Below, in pieces: positions 26,361-40,147 of a stretch of DNA of 56,131 nt; within the stretch, counting starts at the first letter, position 1; the number at the start of each line of letters is the position of its first letter. The notes below the pieces were generated by a model. That model ran no database searches and was not told where the DNA came from. It saw only the letters and a list, made by a program, of their open reading frames with translations. This DNA comes from Paenibacillus sp. A3 (lineage in GTDB: Bacteria; Bacillota; Bacilli; Paenibacillales; NBRC-103111): assembly GCF_001399685.1 (NCBI RefSeq), contig NZ_JTHN01000166.1, positions 1 through 56,131 of the forward strand. Reading direction: 5' to 3'. Position numbers and translations under genes: made by a program.

Positions 26361-29300
26361 TTGATCGACGTCAATAATTTTGAGTACATGAAAATCGGAT
26401 TGGCTTCCCCCGACAAGATACGTTCATGGTCCAGAGGCGAAGTAAAGAAGCCGGAAACGATCAACTACCGAACGTTGAAACCGGAAAAGGAAGGCTTGTT
26501 CTGCGAGAAAATCTTCGGGCCGACCAAAGATTGGGAATGTCATTGCGGTAAATATAAACGCGTCCGTTACAAAGGCGTCGTCTGTGACCGATGCGGCGTT
26601 GAGGTTACTCGCCAAAAAGTGCGCCGCGAACGTATGGGCCATATCGAACTGGCTGCGCCGGTTTCGCATATTTGGTACTTCAAAGGCATTCCGAGCCGCA
26701 TGGGGCTTGCGCTTGACATGTCTCCCCGTTCGCTGGAGGAGATCATCTACTTCGCATCCTATGTTGTAACGGATCCGGGAGATACGCCGCTGGAGAAAAA
26801 ACAGCTGCTCTCCGAGAAAGAATACCGCAGCTATCGCGAAAAGTACGGCTATGCGTTCCAAGCCGGCATGGGCGCCGAAGCGGTGAAGAAGCTTCTGCAG
26901 GACATCGACATCGAGAAAGAAGTCGATACGCTGAAGGAAGAGCTGAAAACCGCACAAGGGCAACGCCGCAACCGCGCAATCAAGCGGCTCGAAGTCATGG
27001 AAGCTTTCCGTAACTCGAAAAATATGCCGGAGTGGATGGTGCTGGACGTGCTGCCGGTCATTCCTCCGGAGCTCCGTCCGATGGTGCAGTTGGACGGCGG
27101 ACGTTTTGCGACCTCCGACTTGAACGACCTGTACCGCCGGGTAATTAACCGGAACAACCGTCTGAAAAGACTGCTCGACTTGGGCGCTCCCGACATTATC
27201 GTGCAGAACGAGAAACGGATGCTGCAGGAAGCCGTTGACGCCTTGATCGACAACGGCCGCCGCGGCCGTCCGGTAACGGGTCCGGGCAACCGTCCGCTCA
27301 AATCGCTCAGCCATATGCTGAAAGGGAAACAAGGCCGTTTCCGTCAAAACCTGCTCGGTAAACGTGTTGACTATTCCGGTCGTTCCGTTATCGTCGTAGG
27401 ACCGAGCCTTAAGATGTATCAATGCGGGCTCCCGAAAGAGATGGCACTTGAGCTGTTTAAGCCTTTCGTCATGAAGGAGCTTGTCAACAAAGGTCTTGCG
27501 CACAACATCAAGAGCGCAAAGCGCAAAGTAGAACGCGTCAGCCCGGAAGTATGGGACGTGCTCGAAGAAGTCATCAAAGAGCATCCGGTCCTGCTTAACC
27601 GCGCCCCCACGCTTCACCGTCTCGGGATTCAGGCGTTCGAGCCGATCCTGGTCGAAGGGCGCGCGATCAAGCTGCATCCGCTCGTATGTACGGCTTATAA
27701 CGCCGACTTCGACGGTGACCAGATGGCCGTCCACGTGCCGCTGTCCGCAGAAGCGCAAGCAGAAGCTCGCGTCTTGATGCTGGCTTCGGGGAACATTTTG
27801 AACCCGAAAGACGGCAAGCCTGTCGTTACGCCTTCGCAGGATATGGTTCTCGGCAGCTTCTACTTGACGACCGAGAATAAGCAAGCGAAAGGCTCGATGA
27901 CGATTCTTCGTACCGTTGCCGAAGCCGTGTCCCTGTACCATCGCGGAGACGCTTCGCTTCATGCCCGCGTAGCCATTCCGACCAAAGCGCTCGGGAAAAC
28001 GAGCTTTACGCCGGAACAGCAAGAAGCGATGCTCATTACAACGATCGGAAAAATCATCTTTAATGAGATTTATCCCGTTGACTTCCCGTACATCAACGAA
28101 GCGACCAAAGCGAACTTGTTGAACGGTGCGTCAGATAACTATTTCGTATTCGAAAAAGGCGGAGACATCCGCAAAGCGATGGAAGAGCTGCCGGAGACGA
28201 AAGCCGTAGGTAAAGACTACCTCGGTACCATCATCGCCGAATGCTTCCGCCGTTACCATACGACGCAAACGTCGGTTACGCTGGATAACATTAAGCAGCT
28301 TGGCTTTACTTATTCCACGCGGGCAGGGATCACGATCGCGGTGGCAGACGTTACCGTTCCACAGGAGAAGGACGAGATTCTTCACGAGTCCGACGAAAAA
28401 GTTCGGGTCGTGACGAACCAATACCGCCGAGGCCTGATTACGGACGACGAGCGATATGAACGCGTCATTGCGATATGGAGTAAGGCGAAGGACGAAATTA
28501 CCGACATTTTGATGAAGTCGCTTGATAAATACAACTCCATCAACATGATGGTTGAGTCCAAGGCGCGCGGTAACAAATCGCAGATCACCCAGCTTGGCGG
28601 GATGCGCGGTTTGATGGCGACGCCGACAGGCCGGATCTACGAATTGCCGATCAAATCGAACTTCCGCGAAGGCTTGACGGTCTTGGAGTACTTTATCTCC
28701 ACGCACGGCGCGCGGAAAGGTTTGGCCGATACGGCGCTTCGTACCGCCGACTCCGGTTACTTGACCCGTCGTCTTGTCGACGTGGCGCAGGACGTCATCG
28801 TACGCGACGAGGATTGCGGCACGGACAAAGGCTTCTTGGTCAGCCGGATTCAAGACGGCAAAGAGGTTATCGAGGATCTGTACGACCGAATCGAAGGCCG
28901 TTATTCCTTCGAAACGATCCGCGATCCGAAAACCGGTGAAGTCATTGTTTCCCGCAACGATCTAATCGAAGCAGGAAAAGCTGACCGGATTATTGAAGCA
29001 GGCATTGAAAAGGTACAGATTCGTTCCGTACTTAGCTGCCGCTCCAGACACGGCGTATGTAAAAAATGTTACGGACGTAACCTGGCGACAGGCCAGCACG
29101 TTGAGATCGGTGAAGCCGTAGGGATTATCGCGGCGCAATCCATCGGGGAACCAGGAACGCAGCTGACGATGCGTACGTTCCATACCGGGGGCGTTGCGGG
29201 CGACGATATTACCCAAGGTTTGCCGCGGATTCAGGAGCTTTTCGAAGCGCGGAATCCGAAAGGGCAAGCGACGATCTCGGAAATCGACGGCGTGGTAAAA

Positions 29301-29981
29301 GAAATTCGCGAAGCCAAAGACCGCCGGGAGATCGAGGTTCAAGGCGAAGCGGAATCCAAGGTGTATTCCATTTCTTACGGTTCCCGTATCCGGGTCTCCG
29401 TCAACCAGACCGTAGAGGCTGGCGACGAGCTGACCGAGGGTTCCATCGACCCGAAAGAAATGCTGCGCATCAAAGGGATCCGTGGCGTGCAAAATTATAT
29501 TTTGCAAGAGGTTCAGCGCGTATACCGGAACCAAGGGGTAGAAATCAACGATAAGCACGTTGAGGTTATGATCCGCCAGATGCTGCGTAAAATCCGTATC
29601 GTCGATGCGGGCAATACAACGCTGCTTCCGGGCTCGTTCGTGGATATCCACGAGTACGAGGAAGCGAACAAAGTGGCTCTCTTCGCGGGCGAAGAGCCTG
29701 CAGTAGCGAAGCCGGTGCTCCTCGGGATCACCAAAGCGTCGCTGGAGACCGATTCGTTCCTGTCTGCGGCATCGTTCCAAGAAACCACCCGGGTTCTTAC
29801 TGATGCGGCGATCAAGGGCAAAGTCGACCAACTGCTCGGCTTGAAAGAAAATGTCATCATCGGGAAGCTGATTCCGGCTGGTACGGGGATGTCGAGATAC
29901 CGCAACATCCGTATCACCGACCCGAACGCTGTTCCGTTGGATGAAGAAATGACCGAGGCGGAAGCTGTAACGGTAGAATAA
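26361..29981 (+). CDS. rpoC: RNA polymerase beta prime subunit
   Basis: 1206 aa from TTG 26361 ([10 protein letters not shown]), 7 bp after GGAGGAGGG; this matches the conserved Bacillales start. It holds the catalytic NADFDGDQM loop, with Mg2+ ligands Asp449, Asp451 and Asp453. The N-terminal zinc ribbon is C60, C62, C75 and C78; a second zinc site is in [13 protein letters not shown]. The bridge helix and trigger loop ([16 protein letters not shown]) are intact. It lacks the large E. coli-type insertions. A strong terminator follows. Confidence 0.98.
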   Translation: MIDVNNFEYMKIGLASPDKIRSWSRGEVKKPETINYRTLKPEKEGLFCEKIFGPTKDWECHCGKYKRVRYKGVVCDRCGVEVTRQKVRRERMGHIELAAPVSHIWYFKGIPSRMGLALDMSPRSLEEIIYFASYVVTDPGDTPLEKKQLLSEKEYRSYREKYGYAFQAGMGAEAVKKLLQDIDIEKEVDTLKEELKTAQGQRRNRAIKRLEVMEAFRNSKNMPEWMVLDVLPVIPPELRPMVQLDGGRFATSDLNDLYRRVINRNNRLKRLLDLGAPDIIVQNEKRMLQEAVDALIDNGRRGRPVTGPGNRPLKSLSHMLKGKQGRFRQNLLGKRVDYSGRSVIVVGPSLKMYQCGLPKEMALELFKPFVMKELVNKGLAHNIKSAKRKVERVSPEVWDVLEEVIKEHPVLLNRAPTLHRLGIQAFEPILVEGRAIKLHPLVCTAYNADFDGDQMAVHVPLSAEAQAEARVLMLASGNILNPKDGKPVVTPSQDMVLGSFYLTTENKQAKGSMTILRTVAEAVSLYHRGDASLHARVAIPTKALGKTSFTPEQQEAMLITTIGKIIFNEIYPVDFPYINEATKANLLNGASDNYFVFEKGGDIRKAMEELPETKAVGKDYLGTIIAECFRRYHTTQTSVTLDNIKQLGFTYSTRAGITIAVADVTVPQEKDEILHESDEKVRVVTNQYRRGLITDDERYERVIAIWSKAKDEITDILMKSLDKYNSINMMVESKARGNKSQITQLGGMRGLMATPTGRIYELPIKSNFREGLTVLEYFISTHGARKGLADTALRTADSGYLTRRLVDVAQDVIVRDEDCGTDKGFLVSRIQDGKEVIEDLYDRIEGRYSFETIRDPKTGEVIVSRNDLIEAGKADRIIEAGIEKVQIRSVLSCRSRHGVCKKCYGRNLATGQHVEIGEAVGIIAAQSIGEPGTQLTMRTFHTGGVAGDDITQGLPRIQELFEARNPKGQATISEIDGVVKEIREAKDRREIEVQGEAESKVYSISYGSRIRVSVNQTVEAGDELTEGSIDPKEMLRIKGIRGVQNYILQEVQRVYRNQGVEINDKHVEVMIRQMLRKIRIVDAGNTTLLPGSFVDIHEYEEANKVALFAGEEPAVAKPVLLGITKASLETDSFLSAASFQETTRVLTDAAIKGKVDQLLGLKENVIIGKLIPAGTGMSRYRNIRITDPNAVPLDEEMTEAEAVTVE

Positions 29982-29991
29982 AGCATCTCAT

Positions 29992-30049
29992 AGACTTGCC
30001 TTTAAAATTTGGATTGAAAAATCTTGTTTAAAGGCAAGTCTTTATTCTT
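29992..30049 (+). terminator. Terminator after rpoC
   Basis: AGACTTGCCTTTAAA (29992-30006) and TTTAAAGGCAAGTCT (30027-30041) form a perfect 15-bp stem with a 20-nt loop, followed by TTATTCTT. Its T run merges into the -35 of the next promoter. Confidence 0.9.
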
Positions 30050-30076
30050 GACAGGGTATAACTGAAGTGCTACTAT
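30048..30076 (+). promoter_or_regulatory. Sigma-A promoter of the str operon (rplGB-rpsL-rpsG-fusA-tuf)
   Basis: Consensus TTGACA (30048-30053), 17-bp spacer, TACTAT (30071-30076). It begins directly after the rpoC terminator, so the str genes are insulated from rpoBC. Confidence 0.82.
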
Positions 30077-30130
30077 ATCAAAGTGTGCCATTTTAGAGGC
30101 TCGTCACCTGTCCCTTGGAGGGGTTGTCAC

Positions 30131-30382
30131 ATGTCTTATGATAGAGTGAAGCAGGCAGCGAAACTGACTATCGGCACGAAGCAAGCGATGAAGACGGTGG
30201 AGCAAGGCCAAGCCACGGAAGTGTTCATTGCGAAAGATGCAGATCCGCGAATTACGATAAAAATAGTTAACCTTTGCAAGAAATGCGGGGTTAAAGTGAC
30301 ATACGTGGACTCCATGAAAATGTTAGGTAAAGCGTGTGGAATCGATGTAGGCGCAGCTGTGGCTGCGGTGGTGAATGAATAG
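30131..30382 (+). CDS. rplGB: L7Ae-like ribosomal / kink-turn RNA-binding protein (YbxF type)
   Basis: 83 aa. L7Ae/L30e-fold protein; B. subtilis YbxF binds kink-turn RNA and associates with ribosomes. The NLCKKCGVKVTYVDSMKMLG stretch is the family core. ATG 30131 follows GGAGGGG; the longer reading from 30083 has no ribosome site. It starts the str operon ahead of rpsL, the conserved position. Confidence 0.92.
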   Translation: MSYDRVKQAAKLTIGTKQAMKTVEQGQATEVFIAKDADPRITIKIVNLCKKCGVKVTYVDSMKMLGKACGIDVGAAVAAVVNE

Positions 30383-30505
30383 ACGTTTTTGTCTGAGAAA
30401 CAGTGATGGATCGAAGGCAAAAACTTTTCCTTTGTTCATTTACGACTCGCCTGGATCTGTGGGCTTGAAAAATGCAACATCATTACAATGAAGGAGGTGG
30501 CCAAT

Positions 30506-30925
30506 ATGCCAACAATTAACCAGCTCGTTCGTAAAGGACGTCAAGCTAAAGTTGTAAAATCCAAATCCCCTGCTCTTCAAAGAGGCTTCAATGCCCTGAA
30601 AAGAGAAGCGACGGATCTGAGCTCCCCTCAAAAACGCGGTGTGTGCACTCGTGTAGGTACGATGACGCCGAAGAAACCGAACTCCGCACTTCGTAAATAT
30701 GCGCGTGTTCGTTTGACCAACCGTGTCGAGGTTACGGCTTACATCCCGGGTATCGGACACAACCTGCAAGAGCACAGCGTGGTGCTGATCCGCGGAGGTC
30801 GGGTAAAAGACCTTCCGGGGGTACGTTACCATATCGTTCGCGGTGCGCTTGATACTGCAGGTGTGAACAACCGTAAACAAGCTCGTTCCAAGTACGGCGC
30901 GAAACGCCCGAAAGTGAAGAAATAA
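30506..30925 (+). CDS. rpsL: Ribosomal protein S12
   Basis: 139 aa. Decoding-centre protein of the 30[16 protein letters not shown] holds the universally conserved lysine region, and KDLPGVRYH the second streptomycin-related loop; both read as wild type. ATG 30506 follows AAGGAGGTGG; a longer start at 30488 overlaps this ribosome site. The 123-bp gap before it holds no recognisable element. Confidence 0.97.
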   Translation: MPTINQLVRKGRQAKVVKSKSPALQRGFNALKREATDLSSPQKRGVCTRVGTMTPKKPNSALRKYARVRLTNRVEVTAYIPGIGHNLQEHSVVLIRGGRVKDLPGVRYHIVRGALDTAGVNNRKQARSKYGAKRPKVKK

Positions 30926-30967
30926 TGAGAAGTAATTCAAAGAACTTTTTTAGAAAGGGGGATAACT

Positions 30968-31438
30968 ATGCCTCGTAAAGGTCCAGTTACTCGCAGAGAC
31001 GTATTGCCAGATCCGGTGTACAACAGCAAGCTTGTTACCCGTTTGATCAACCGCATCATGATTGATGGTAAAAGAGGAGTAGCTCAACAGCTGCTTTACA
31101 ATGCTTTCAATCTGATCCAAGAGCGTACAGGTAAAGAGCCGATGGAAGTTTTCGAACAAGCCATCAAAAACATCATGCCTGTTCTCGAAGTCAAAGCCCG
31201 CCGTGTGGGGGGAGCTAACTACCAAGTACCGATTGAAGTTAGACCTGAACGCCGCACGACGCTCGGACTTCGCTGGCTCGTCAACTACTCCCGCCTGCGC
31301 GGTGAGAAGACGATGGAAGAAAGATTGGCGCAAGAGATCATCGATGCAAGCAACAACACGGGCGCTTCCGTTAAAAAACGTGAAGACACGCACAAAATGG
31401 CTGAAGCCAACAGAGCGTTCGCTCACTATCGTTGGTAA
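30968..31438 (+). CDS. rpsG: Ribosomal protein S7
   Basis: 156 aa. Nucleates assembly of the 30S head and contacts E-site tRNA. The basic N-terminal arm ([16 protein letters not shown]) and the C-terminal [21 protein letters not shown] are standard. AGAAAGGGGG precedes the ATG. It lies 42 bp after rpsL and 35 bp before fusA. In other bacteria S7 represses its own operon; no operator is evident here. Confidence 0.97.
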   Translation: MPRKGPVTRRDVLPDPVYNSKLVTRLINRIMIDGKRGVAQQLLYNAFNLIQERTGKEPMEVFEQAIKNIMPVLEVKARRVGGANYQVPIEVRPERRTTLGLRWLVNYSRLRGEKTMEERLAQEIIDASNNTGASVKKREDTHKMAEANRAFAHYRW

Positions 31439-31473
31439 AATTTTATTCCTATCAATAGGAAGGAGACAACCTG

Positions 31474-33549
<2,076 letters not shown>

Positions 33550-33582
33550 TATATTTAGATTATTTAAGGAGGCAATCTACTC

Positions 33583-34773
33583 ATGGCAAAAGCGAAATTT
33601 GAGCGTAATAAACCGCACGTTAACATTGGTACCATCGGTCACGTTGACCATGGTAAAACAACTTTGACTGCTGCAATCACGACTGTATTGTCCAAAAAAT
33701 ACGGCGGTGCTGCTGTAGCATTCGACCAAATCGACAAAGCTCCGGAAGAGCGCGAGCGCGGTATCACGATCTCCACTGCGCACGTTGAATATGAAACTCC
33801 TAACCGTCACTACGCACACGTTGACTGCCCAGGCCACGCCGACTATGTTAAAAACATGATCACCGGCGCAGCTCAAATGGACGGCGCGATCCTGGTTGTA
33901 TCCGCAGCTGACGGCCCTATGCCGCAAACTCGCGAGCACATTCTGCTCTCCCGTCAGGTAGGCGTACCTTACATCGTCGTATTCCTCAACAAATGCGACA
34001 TGGTTGAAGACGAAGAGCTTCTTGAACTGGTTGAAATGGAAGTTCGCGACCTGCTCAACGAGTACGAGTTCCCGGGCGACGACACTCCGATCGTTCGCGG
34101 CGCAGCTCGTGAAGCACTGCAAAACCCAGACGGTCCTTGGGCTGACAAAATCGTTGAGCTGTTCGAGCACATCGATTCCTACATCCCGACTCCTGAGCGC
34201 GACACTGACAAGCCTTTCTTGATGCCGGTAGAGGACGTGTTCACGATCACTGGTCGTGGTACCGTTGCTACAGGTCGTGTAGAGCGCGGTGTAGTTAAAG
34301 TCGGCGACGAGATCGAAATCATCGGTCTGGTCGAAGAAACTCGCAAATCCGTTGTTACGGGCGTAGAAATGTTCCGTAAACTTCTGGATTCCGCTCAAGC
34401 GGGCGACAACATCGGCGCACTGCTTCGCGGTGTAGACCGTAAAGACATCGAGCGTGGACAAGTTTTGGCTAAACCGGGTTCGGTTAAACCGCACACGAAC
34501 TTCTCCGCTCAAATCTACGTTTTGACTAAAGAAGAAGGTGGACGTCATAAGCCGTTCTTCACTGGCTACCGTCCGCAATTCTATTTCCGTACAACGGACG
34601 TTACGGGTATCATCAACCTGCCGGAAGGCACAGAGATGGTTATGCCTGGCGACAACATCACGGTAACGGTTGAGCTGATCGCTCCGATCGCTATCGAAGA
34701 AGGTACTCGCTTCGCTATCCGCGAAGGCGGCCGTACCGTTGGTGCCGGTGCCGTTGCTTCCATCACGAAGTAA
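33583..34773 (+). CDS. tuf: Elongation factor Tu
   Basis: 396 aa. Delivers aminoacyl-tRNA to the A site. P-loop GHVDHGKTT (19-27), [12 protein letters not shown] switch II and NKCD are present in domain 1, with two beta-barrel domains after it. Its codon use is highly biased, as expected for the most abundant protein. AAGGAGGC precedes the ATG. It ends the str operon at a strong terminator. Confidence 0.98.
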   Translation: MAKAKFERNKPHVNIGTIGHVDHGKTTLTAAITTVLSKKYGGAAVAFDQIDKAPEERERGITISTAHVEYETPNRHYAHVDCPGHADYVKNMITGAAQMDGAILVVSAADGPMPQTREHILLSRQVGVPYIVVFLNKCDMVEDEELLELVEMEVRDLLNEYEFPGDDTPIVRGAAREALQNPDGPWADKIVELFEHIDSYIPTPERDTDKPFLMPVEDVFTITGRGTVATGRVERGVVKVGDEIEIIGLVEETRKSVVTGVEMFRKLLDSAQAGDNIGALLRGVDRKDIERGQVLAKPGSVKPHTNFSAQIYVLTKEEGGRHKPFFTGYRPQFYFRTTDVTGIINLPEGTEMVMPGDNITVTVELIAPIAIEEGTRFAIREGGRTVGAGAVASITK

Positions 34774-34791
34774 TTTTAGTCTCCGGACTTT

Positions 34792-34832
34792 GCCCTTCAT
34801 CTCTATGAGATGAGGGGCTTTTAATTTTTTTT
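34792..34832 (+). terminator. Terminator after tuf
   Basis: GCCCTTCATCTC (34792-34803) pairs with GAGATGAGGGGC (34807-34818) around a TAT loop, one G-U, followed by TTTTAATTTTTTTT. It ends the str operon. Confidence 0.92.
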
Positions 34833-34853
34833 AGGCGAATGTCGAATTTTTTC

Positions 34854-34882
34854 TTGCTTTTTGGTTTTGTATTTAATATAAT
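34854..34882 (+). promoter_or_regulatory. Sigma-A promoter of the S10-spc-alpha supercluster
   Basis: TTGCTT (34854-34859), 17 bp, perfect TATAAT (34877-34882). The start near 34889 gives a ~130-nt leader before rpsJ. This is the only strong promoter I see for the following run of ribosomal genes. Confidence 0.78.
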
Positions 34883-34917
34883 AGTGAACGTTGGTCTGTG
34901 ACGTTGCGATGATGTGA

Positions 34918-35328
<411 letters not shown>

Positions 35329-35382
35329 TATACGTTTGTGGATAAATAAGCGACAAGCAAGAGAGGAAAAGAGGTGTCAACG

Positions 35383-36009
35383 ATGACAAAAGGTATCTTA
35401 GGTAAAAAGCTTGGGATGACTCAAGTATTTACGCCGGAAGGATTGGTTGTGCCGGTAACTGTAATTCAAGCGGGTCCTTGCACAGTGCTGCAGAAGAAGG
35501 ATTCGGAGAACGACGGTTACGAAGCCATCCAAATCGGTTTTGCCGACAAGAAAGAAAAGAACGCGAACAAACCTGAGTTGGGCCATGCGAAAAAAGCGGG
35601 CGCAACGCCTAAGCGCTACGTTAAGGAGTTTCGCGGCGTTCAGATTTCCGAGTATGAAGTTGGCCAAGAAATCAAAGCCGACGTATTCTCCGAAGGTGAA
35701 TTCGTTGATGTAACAGGAACGTCCAAGGGTAAAGGATTCCAAGGCGTTATCAAAAGACATAACCAATCCACTGGTCCGATGTCTCACGGTTCCCGTTACC
35801 ACCGCGGTCCGGGTTCGATGGGTTCCATCCAGGCTAACCGTGTTCCTAAAGGTAAGAAATTGCCGGGTCACATGGGTACGGAAACCGTTACGATTCAAAA
35901 GCTCGAAGTTGTGAAAGTAGACGTTGAGCGCAACGTTCTTCTGATCAAAGGCTCCATTCCGGGTCCTAAAAACAGCTTCGTTACGATAAAGTCTTCGGTG
36001 AAGAAGTAA
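35383..36009 (+). CDS. rplC: Ribosomal protein L3
   Basis: 208 aa. One of the primary 23S rRNA-binding proteins; its long loop ([17 protein letters not shown]) reaches the peptidyl transferase centre, where changes can confer linezolid or tiamulin resistance; nothing unusual is seen. ATG 35383 (MTKGILGKK) is 6 bp after GAGGTG; GTG 35374 overlaps that site. Confidence 0.97.
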   Translation: MTKGILGKKLGMTQVFTPEGLVVPVTVIQAGPCTVLQKKDSENDGYEAIQIGFADKKEKNANKPELGHAKKAGATPKRYVKEFRGVQISEYEVGQEIKADVFSEGEFVDVTGTSKGKGFQGVIKRHNQSTGPMSHGSRYHRGPGSMGSIQANRVPKGKKLPGHMGTETVTIQKLEVVKVDVERNVLLIKGSIPGPKNSFVTIKSSVKK

Positions 36010-36033
36010 GAAAGACGGAAAGGAGGATAACAA

Positions 36034-36657
36034 ATGCCAAAAGTAGCAGTGTTCAACGTTAGTGGTGCCCAAGTAGGCGAAGTGGAACTCGCGGATAGCG
36101 TGTTCGGAATCGAGCCGCACGTTCATGTTTTGAATGAAGCGGTATTGATGCAGCGTGCGTCCCTTCGTGCAGGTACGCATAAAACGAAAGGTCGTTCCGA
36201 AGTTCGCGGCGGTGGCCGTAAACCGTGGAAACAAAAAGGCACAGGCCGTGCTCGTCAAGGTAGTATCCGCTCTCCGCAATGGAAAGGCGGCGGTACCGTT
36301 TTTGGTCCGACACCTCGCAGCTATGCCTACAAACTGCCTAAGAAAGTTCGTCGTTTGGCGATTAAATCCGCGTTGTCTTCCAAGGTGAAGGCGAGCGAAA
36401 TTATCGTGCTTGACCAATTGCAATTGGCTCAACCGAAAACGAAAGAATTTGCAGCAATTTTGAATAACCTCAAAGTGGATCGTAAAGCTTTGGTTGTGAC
36501 GGCTGCTTATGACGAGAACGTAGCATTGTCCGCACGTAACATTCCTGGCGTGAAATTTGTTGCTGCCGAAGGAATCAACGTGCTTGATGTTATGGTTTAC
36601 GACAAGCTGATCATTACGAAGGATGCGGTGCAAAAGGTAGAGGAGGTGTTTGCGTAA
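36034..36657 (+). CDS. rplD: Ribosomal protein L4
   Basis: 207 aa. Binds domain I of 23S rRNA and lines the exit tunnel. The tunnel loop ([20 protein letters not shown]) at macrolide-contact positions looks wild type. AAGGAGGATAAC precedes the ATG. In Enterobacteria L4 regulates the S10 operon; whether it does here is unknown. The stop overlaps the rplW start (TAATG). Confidence 0.97.
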   Translation: MPKVAVFNVSGAQVGEVELADSVFGIEPHVHVLNEAVLMQRASLRAGTHKTKGRSEVRGGGRKPWKQKGTGRARQGSIRSPQWKGGGTVFGPTPRSYAYKLPKKVRRLAIKSALSSKVKASEIIVLDQLQLAQPKTKEFAAILNNLKVDRKALVVTAAYDENVALSARNIPGVKFVAAEGINVLDVMVYDKLIITKDAVQKVEEVFA

Positions 36658-36953
36658 TGAAGAACCCTCGCGATATTATCAAGCGCCCGGTCATTACCGA
36701 ACGTTCCAGCGAAATGATGGCGGAAAAGAAATATGTGTTCGAAGTGGACATCCGTTCGAATAAAACGGAAGTCAAACAAGCGATCGAGCAAATCTTCAAA
36801 GTAAAAGTAACGAACGTAAATACGCTCAGAATGCCGGCGAAGCCGAAGCGTTATGGCCGCTATTCCGGATATACGTCCGAATGGAAAAAAGCGATCGTCA
36901 CTTTAAGCGCAGACAGCAAAGAACTGGAGTTCTTTGAAAACTCGCAAGTTTAA
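36657..36953 (+). CDS. rplW: Ribosomal protein L23
   Basis: 98 aa. Lies at the tunnel exit and docks trigger factor and SRP. Globular domain plus the rRNA-binding loop [20 protein letters not shown]. Its ATG shares one base with the rplD stop, so the two are translationally coupled; the GAGGAGGTG ribosome site is inside rplD. Confidence 0.97.
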   Translation: MKNPRDIIKRPVITERSSEMMAEKKYVFEVDIRSNKTEVKQAIEQIFKVKVTNVNTLRMPAKPKRYGRYSGYTSEWKKAIVTLSADSKELEFFENSQV

Positions 36954-36979
36954 TTTTTTGAAGTAAGGAGGGAATCCAC

Positions 36980-37810
36980 GTGCCAATTAAAAAATATAAA
37001 CCAACCTCTCCTGCAAGACGTGCGATGTCGGTTTCTACTTTTGAAGAAATCACAACATCCACACCGGAGAAATCGCTTTTGGCTCCTTTGAGCAAAAAAG
37101 CGGGTCGGAACAACCAAGGTAAAATTACGGTTCGTCACCAAGGCGGCGGACACAAACGTAAATACCGCATCATCGATTTCAAACGGAACAAAGATGGAAT
37201 ACCTGGTCGCGTTGCTACAATCGAATACGACCCGAACCGTTCCGCTAACATCGCATTGATCCACTACGTGGATGGCGAGAAACGCTACATCATCGCTCCG
37301 AAAGGCTTGAAAGTGGGCGATCAAATCGTATCCGGTCCGGATGCCGACATCAAAATCGGCAACGCGCTTCCTTTGGAAAACATTCCGGTAGGTACGGTTA
37401 TCCACAACATCGAGCTGAAGCCTGGCAAAGGCGGACAATTGGTTCGCGCAGCCGGTACGGAAGCTCAATTGCTCGGTAAAGAAGAGCAATATGTAACGGT
37501 TCGCTTGTCTTCCGGCGAAATGAGAAAAATCCTCAAAGTTTGCCGCGCGACAATCGGTTCCGTAGGTAACGAAGATTACGAACTCGTGAAGATCGGTAAA
37601 GCCGGCCGTTCCCGTTGGTTGGGTCAAAGACCGGAAGTTCGCGGTTCCGTTATGAACCCGAATGATCACCCGCACGGTGGTGGTGAAGGTCGCTCCCCGA
37701 TCGGACGCAAATCCCCGATGTCTCCTTGGGGCAAACCGACGCTCGGATACAAAACGCGGAAGAAAAACAAAGCTTCCAATCAATATATTGTACGTCGCCG
37801 CACGAAGTAA
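36980..37810 (+). CDS. rplB: Ribosomal protein L2
   Basis: 276 aa. Essential for subunit joining and close to the peptidyl transferase centre. The C-terminal [18 protein letters not shown] stretch contains the conserved histidine. GTG 36980 follows AAGGAGGG. Normal length. Confidence 0.98.
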   Translation: MPIKKYKPTSPARRAMSVSTFEEITTSTPEKSLLAPLSKKAGRNNQGKITVRHQGGGHKRKYRIIDFKRNKDGIPGRVATIEYDPNRSANIALIHYVDGEKRYIIAPKGLKVGDQIVSGPDADIKIGNALPLENIPVGTVIHNIELKPGKGGQLVRAAGTEAQLLGKEEQYVTVRLSSGEMRKILKVCRATIGSVGNEDYELVKIGKAGRSRWLGQRPEVRGSVMNPNDHPHGGGEGRSPIGRKSPMSPWGKPTLGYKTRKKNKASNQYIVRRRTK

Positions 37811-37849
37811 TTACTTTTTCGGTTCGGTTAAAGAAGGGAGGAACGAAGC

Positions 37850-38131
37850 ATGGGTCGCAGTTTGAAAAAAGGGCCTTTCGTAGATGGCTACCTTTTGAAG
37901 AAAGTCGAAGGTATGAATGTTGAGGGCGCAAAGAAGCAAGTGATCAAAACTTGGTCTCGCCGCTCCACGATTTTCCCGCAATTCATCGGTCACACGTTCG
38001 GTGTGTATGACGGCAGAAAGCATGTTCCGGTATACGTAACGGAAGATATGGTCGGACATAAACTCGGTGAGTTTGCACCAACCCGTACTTACAAAGGACA
38101 CGACGACGACAAGAAGACGGGTAAACGCTAG
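37850..38131 (+). CDS. rpsS: Ribosomal protein S19
   Basis: 93 aa. 30S head protein that forms an intersubunit bridge with the S13 tail. [18 protein letters not shown] and [15 protein letters not shown] are the family landmarks. GAAGGGAGG precedes the ATG. Confidence 0.97.
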   Translation: MGRSLKKGPFVDGYLLKKVEGMNVEGAKKQVIKTWSRRSTIFPQFIGHTFGVYDGRKHVPVYVTEDMVGHKLGEFAPTRTYKGHDDDKKTGKR

Positions 38132-38176
38132 GCTCGGAACCTACAGATCAGTTTGTGAATGAGAGGAGGTACATCC

Positions 38177-38512
38177 ATGCAACAAGCTAAAGCTATTGCA
38201 AGATACGTTCGAATTGCTCCGCGCAAAGCGCAACTCGTTGTTGACTTGATCCGCGGCAAGCAAGTGGGCGAAGCGATCGCAATTCTGCGTCACACGCCGA
38301 AGGCGGCTTCCCCGATCGTTGAGAAATTGCTCAACTCGGCTATTGCCAATGCGGAGCATAACTACTCCATGGATCCTAATAGTCTGGTGGTTTCGCAAGT
38401 ATTTGTGGACCAAGGCCCGACTTTGAAAAGATTCCGTCCTCGTGCGATGGGTCGTGCGAGCCGCATCAATAAACGTACCAGCCACATTACATTAGTGGTA
38501 TCTGAGAAATAA
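38177..38512 (+). CDS. rplV: Ribosomal protein L22
   Basis: 111 aa. Contacts all 23S domains and its long hairpin ([19 protein letters not shown]) lines the tunnel, where macrolide resistance changes occur; the loop looks normal. ATG 38177 follows GAGAGGAGGT; the longer frame from 38159 covers that site. Confidence 0.97.
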   Translation: MQQAKAIARYVRIAPRKAQLVVDLIRGKQVGEAIAILRHTPKAASPIVEKLLNSAIANAEHNYSMDPNSLVVSQVFVDQGPTLKRFRPRAMGRASRINKRTSHITLVVSEK

Positions 38513-38525
38513 GGAGGGACAACGT

Positions 38526-39191
38526 GTGGGTCAAAAAGTAAACCCGGTAGGACTTCGTATCGGCATTATCCGTGATTGGGAATCCAAATGGTACGCCGGC
38601 AAAGATTTCGGCGACTTGCTGATGGAAGACGTAAAAATCCGTGAATATTTGAAACAAAAGTTGAAAGAATCTGCCGTTTCCCGCATTGAAATCGAGCGTG
38701 CCGCTAATCGCGTGAACGTAACGATTCATACGGCGAAGCCAGGCATGGTTATCGGTAAAGGCGGTTCCGAGGTTGAAGTTATTCGCGGTTACCTGACTAA
38801 GCTGACGAACGGCAAAAAAGTACACATCAACATCTCTGAAGTAAAACACCCGGAACTGGATGCGATCTTGGTTGCAGAAAGCATTGCACAACAATTGGAG
38901 CGTCGCGTATCGTTCCGTCGTGCACTGAAACAAGCGATTCAAAGAACGATGAGATCCGGTGCAAAAGGGATCAAAACATCGGTCAGCGGTCGTCTGGGCG
39001 GAGCGGAAATCGCCAGAACGGAAGGTTACAGCGAGGGTACGGTTCCTCTTCATACATTGCGTGCGGACATCGACTACGGTACGGCTGAAGCTCATACCAC
39101 TTACGGTCGGATCGGCGTAAAAGTATGGATCTATCGTGGCGAAGTTCTTCCAACGGCTAAGAAAAAGGCTGCTACGGAAGGAGGCAACTAA
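38526..39191 (+). CDS. rpsC: Ribosomal protein S3
   Basis: 221 aa. KH-domain protein at the mRNA entry tunnel with helicase activity together with S4. N-terminal [13 protein letters not shown] and the KH GxxG loop ([10 protein letters not shown]) are clear. GTG 38526 follows AAGGAGGGAC. It lies 13 bp after rplV and 2 bp before rplP. Confidence 0.98.
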   Translation: MGQKVNPVGLRIGIIRDWESKWYAGKDFGDLLMEDVKIREYLKQKLKESAVSRIEIERAANRVNVTIHTAKPGMVIGKGGSEVEVIRGYLTKLTNGKKVHINISEVKHPELDAILVAESIAQQLERRVSFRRALKQAIQRTMRSGAKGIKTSVSGRLGGAEIARTEGYSEGTVPLHTLRADIDYGTAEAHTTYGRIGVKVWIYRGEVLPTAKKKAATEGGN

Positions 39192-39193
39192 TC

Positions 39194-39628
39194 ATGTTAG
39201 TTCCTAAACGTGTGAAACACCGCAAAGAGCACCGCGGCAACATGCGCGGTCGCGCTAAAGGCGGCACGGAAGTTCATTTTGGTGAATACGGCTTGCAAGC
39301 GATGGAGCCGGCTTGGGTAACCAACCGTCAAATCGAAGCTGCCCGTATTGCGATGACTCGTTACATCAAGCGGGGCGGTAAAGTTTGGATCAAGATTTTC
39401 CCTTCCAAACCGATCACCCAAAAGCCGCTTGAAGTTCGGATGGGTAGCGGTAAAGGTAACGTAGAAAAATGGGTTGCTGTCGTTAAGCCGGGTAAAGTTA
39501 TGTTCGAACTGGCCGGCGTAAGCGAAGAAATCGCCCGTGAAGCTATGCGTCTCGCCTCTCACAAGCTGCCGATCAAAACGAAGTTTGTGAAAAGAGAAGA
39601 AGTAGGTGGTGAAGCAAATGAAAGCTAG
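39194..39628 (+). CDS. rplP: Ribosomal protein L16
   Basis: 144 aa. Helps place tRNA in the A site of the 50S subunit. [15 protein letters not shown] and the [17 protein letters not shown] loop (the avilamycin/evernimicin contact region) are conserved. Ribosome site GGAGGC lies in the last codons of rpsC. The 3' end overlaps rpmC by 11 bp. Confidence 0.97.
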   Translation: MLVPKRVKHRKEHRGNMRGRAKGGTEVHFGEYGLQAMEPAWVTNRQIEAARIAMTRYIKRGGKVWIKIFPSKPITQKPLEVRMGSGKGNVEKWVAVVKPGKVMFELAGVSEEIAREAMRLASHKLPIKTKFVKREEVGGEANES

Positions 39629-39818
39629 TGAATTTCGCAACTTAACCACTGCTGAGATCGAACAAAAGATTGCCGGATTTAAAGAGCAGCTCTTTAACCT
39701 CCGTTTTCAACTGGCTACAGGTCAACTGGATAATCCCGTACAAATTCAAAAAGTCCGCAAAGAGATTGCCCGGGCAAAGACTGTTTTGCGTGAAAGAGAA
39801 TTGGGAATCACTAGTTAA
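39618..39818 (+). CDS. rpmC: Ribosomal protein L29
   Basis: 66 aa, two-helix protein near the tunnel exit ([17 protein letters not shown], then [20 protein letters not shown]). ATG 39618, inside the end of rplP, follows AGGTGGTGA and matches the conserved N terminus; a start at 39606 would add four residues. Overlap with rplP implies coupled translation. Confidence 0.96.
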   Translation: MKASEFRNLTTAEIEQKIAGFKEQLFNLRFQLATGQLDNPVQIQKVRKEIARAKTVLRERELGITS

Positions 39819-39842
39819 TGAATGAGAGAGGAGGATCTCAGA

Positions 39843-40106
39843 ATGGCTGAACGCAACGAGCGTAAAACGCAGCTGGGTAAAGTCGTAAGCGACAAAATGG
39901 ACAAAACCATCGTTGTGGCTGTAGAAACCTACAAAAAACACGACTTGTACCACAAACGCATTAAATATACGAAGAAATTCAAAGCTCATGACGAAAACAA
40001 CGAAGCGAAAATCGGCGATGTTGTTAAAATCATGGAAACTCGTCCGCTTTCCAAAGACAAGCGTTGGAGACTGGTCGAAGTCGTAGAAAAAGCGGTTATC
40101 GTTTAA
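39843..40106 (+). CDS. rpsQ: Ribosomal protein S17
   Basis: 87 aa OB-fold protein that binds the 5' domain of 16S r[20 protein letters not shown] and [10 protein letters not shown] start are typical. AGAGGAGGAT precedes ATG 39843; the ORF can be read from 39822 but that stretch is the ribosome site. Confidence 0.97.
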   Translation: MAERNERKTQLGKVVSDKMDKTIVVAVETYKKHDLYHKRIKYTKKFKAHDENNEAKIGDVVKIMETRPLSKDKRWRLVEVVEKAVIV

Positions 40107-40147
40107 TATAAGCATCGGGCATCAATTCCGGAAGGAGGGAATACACA

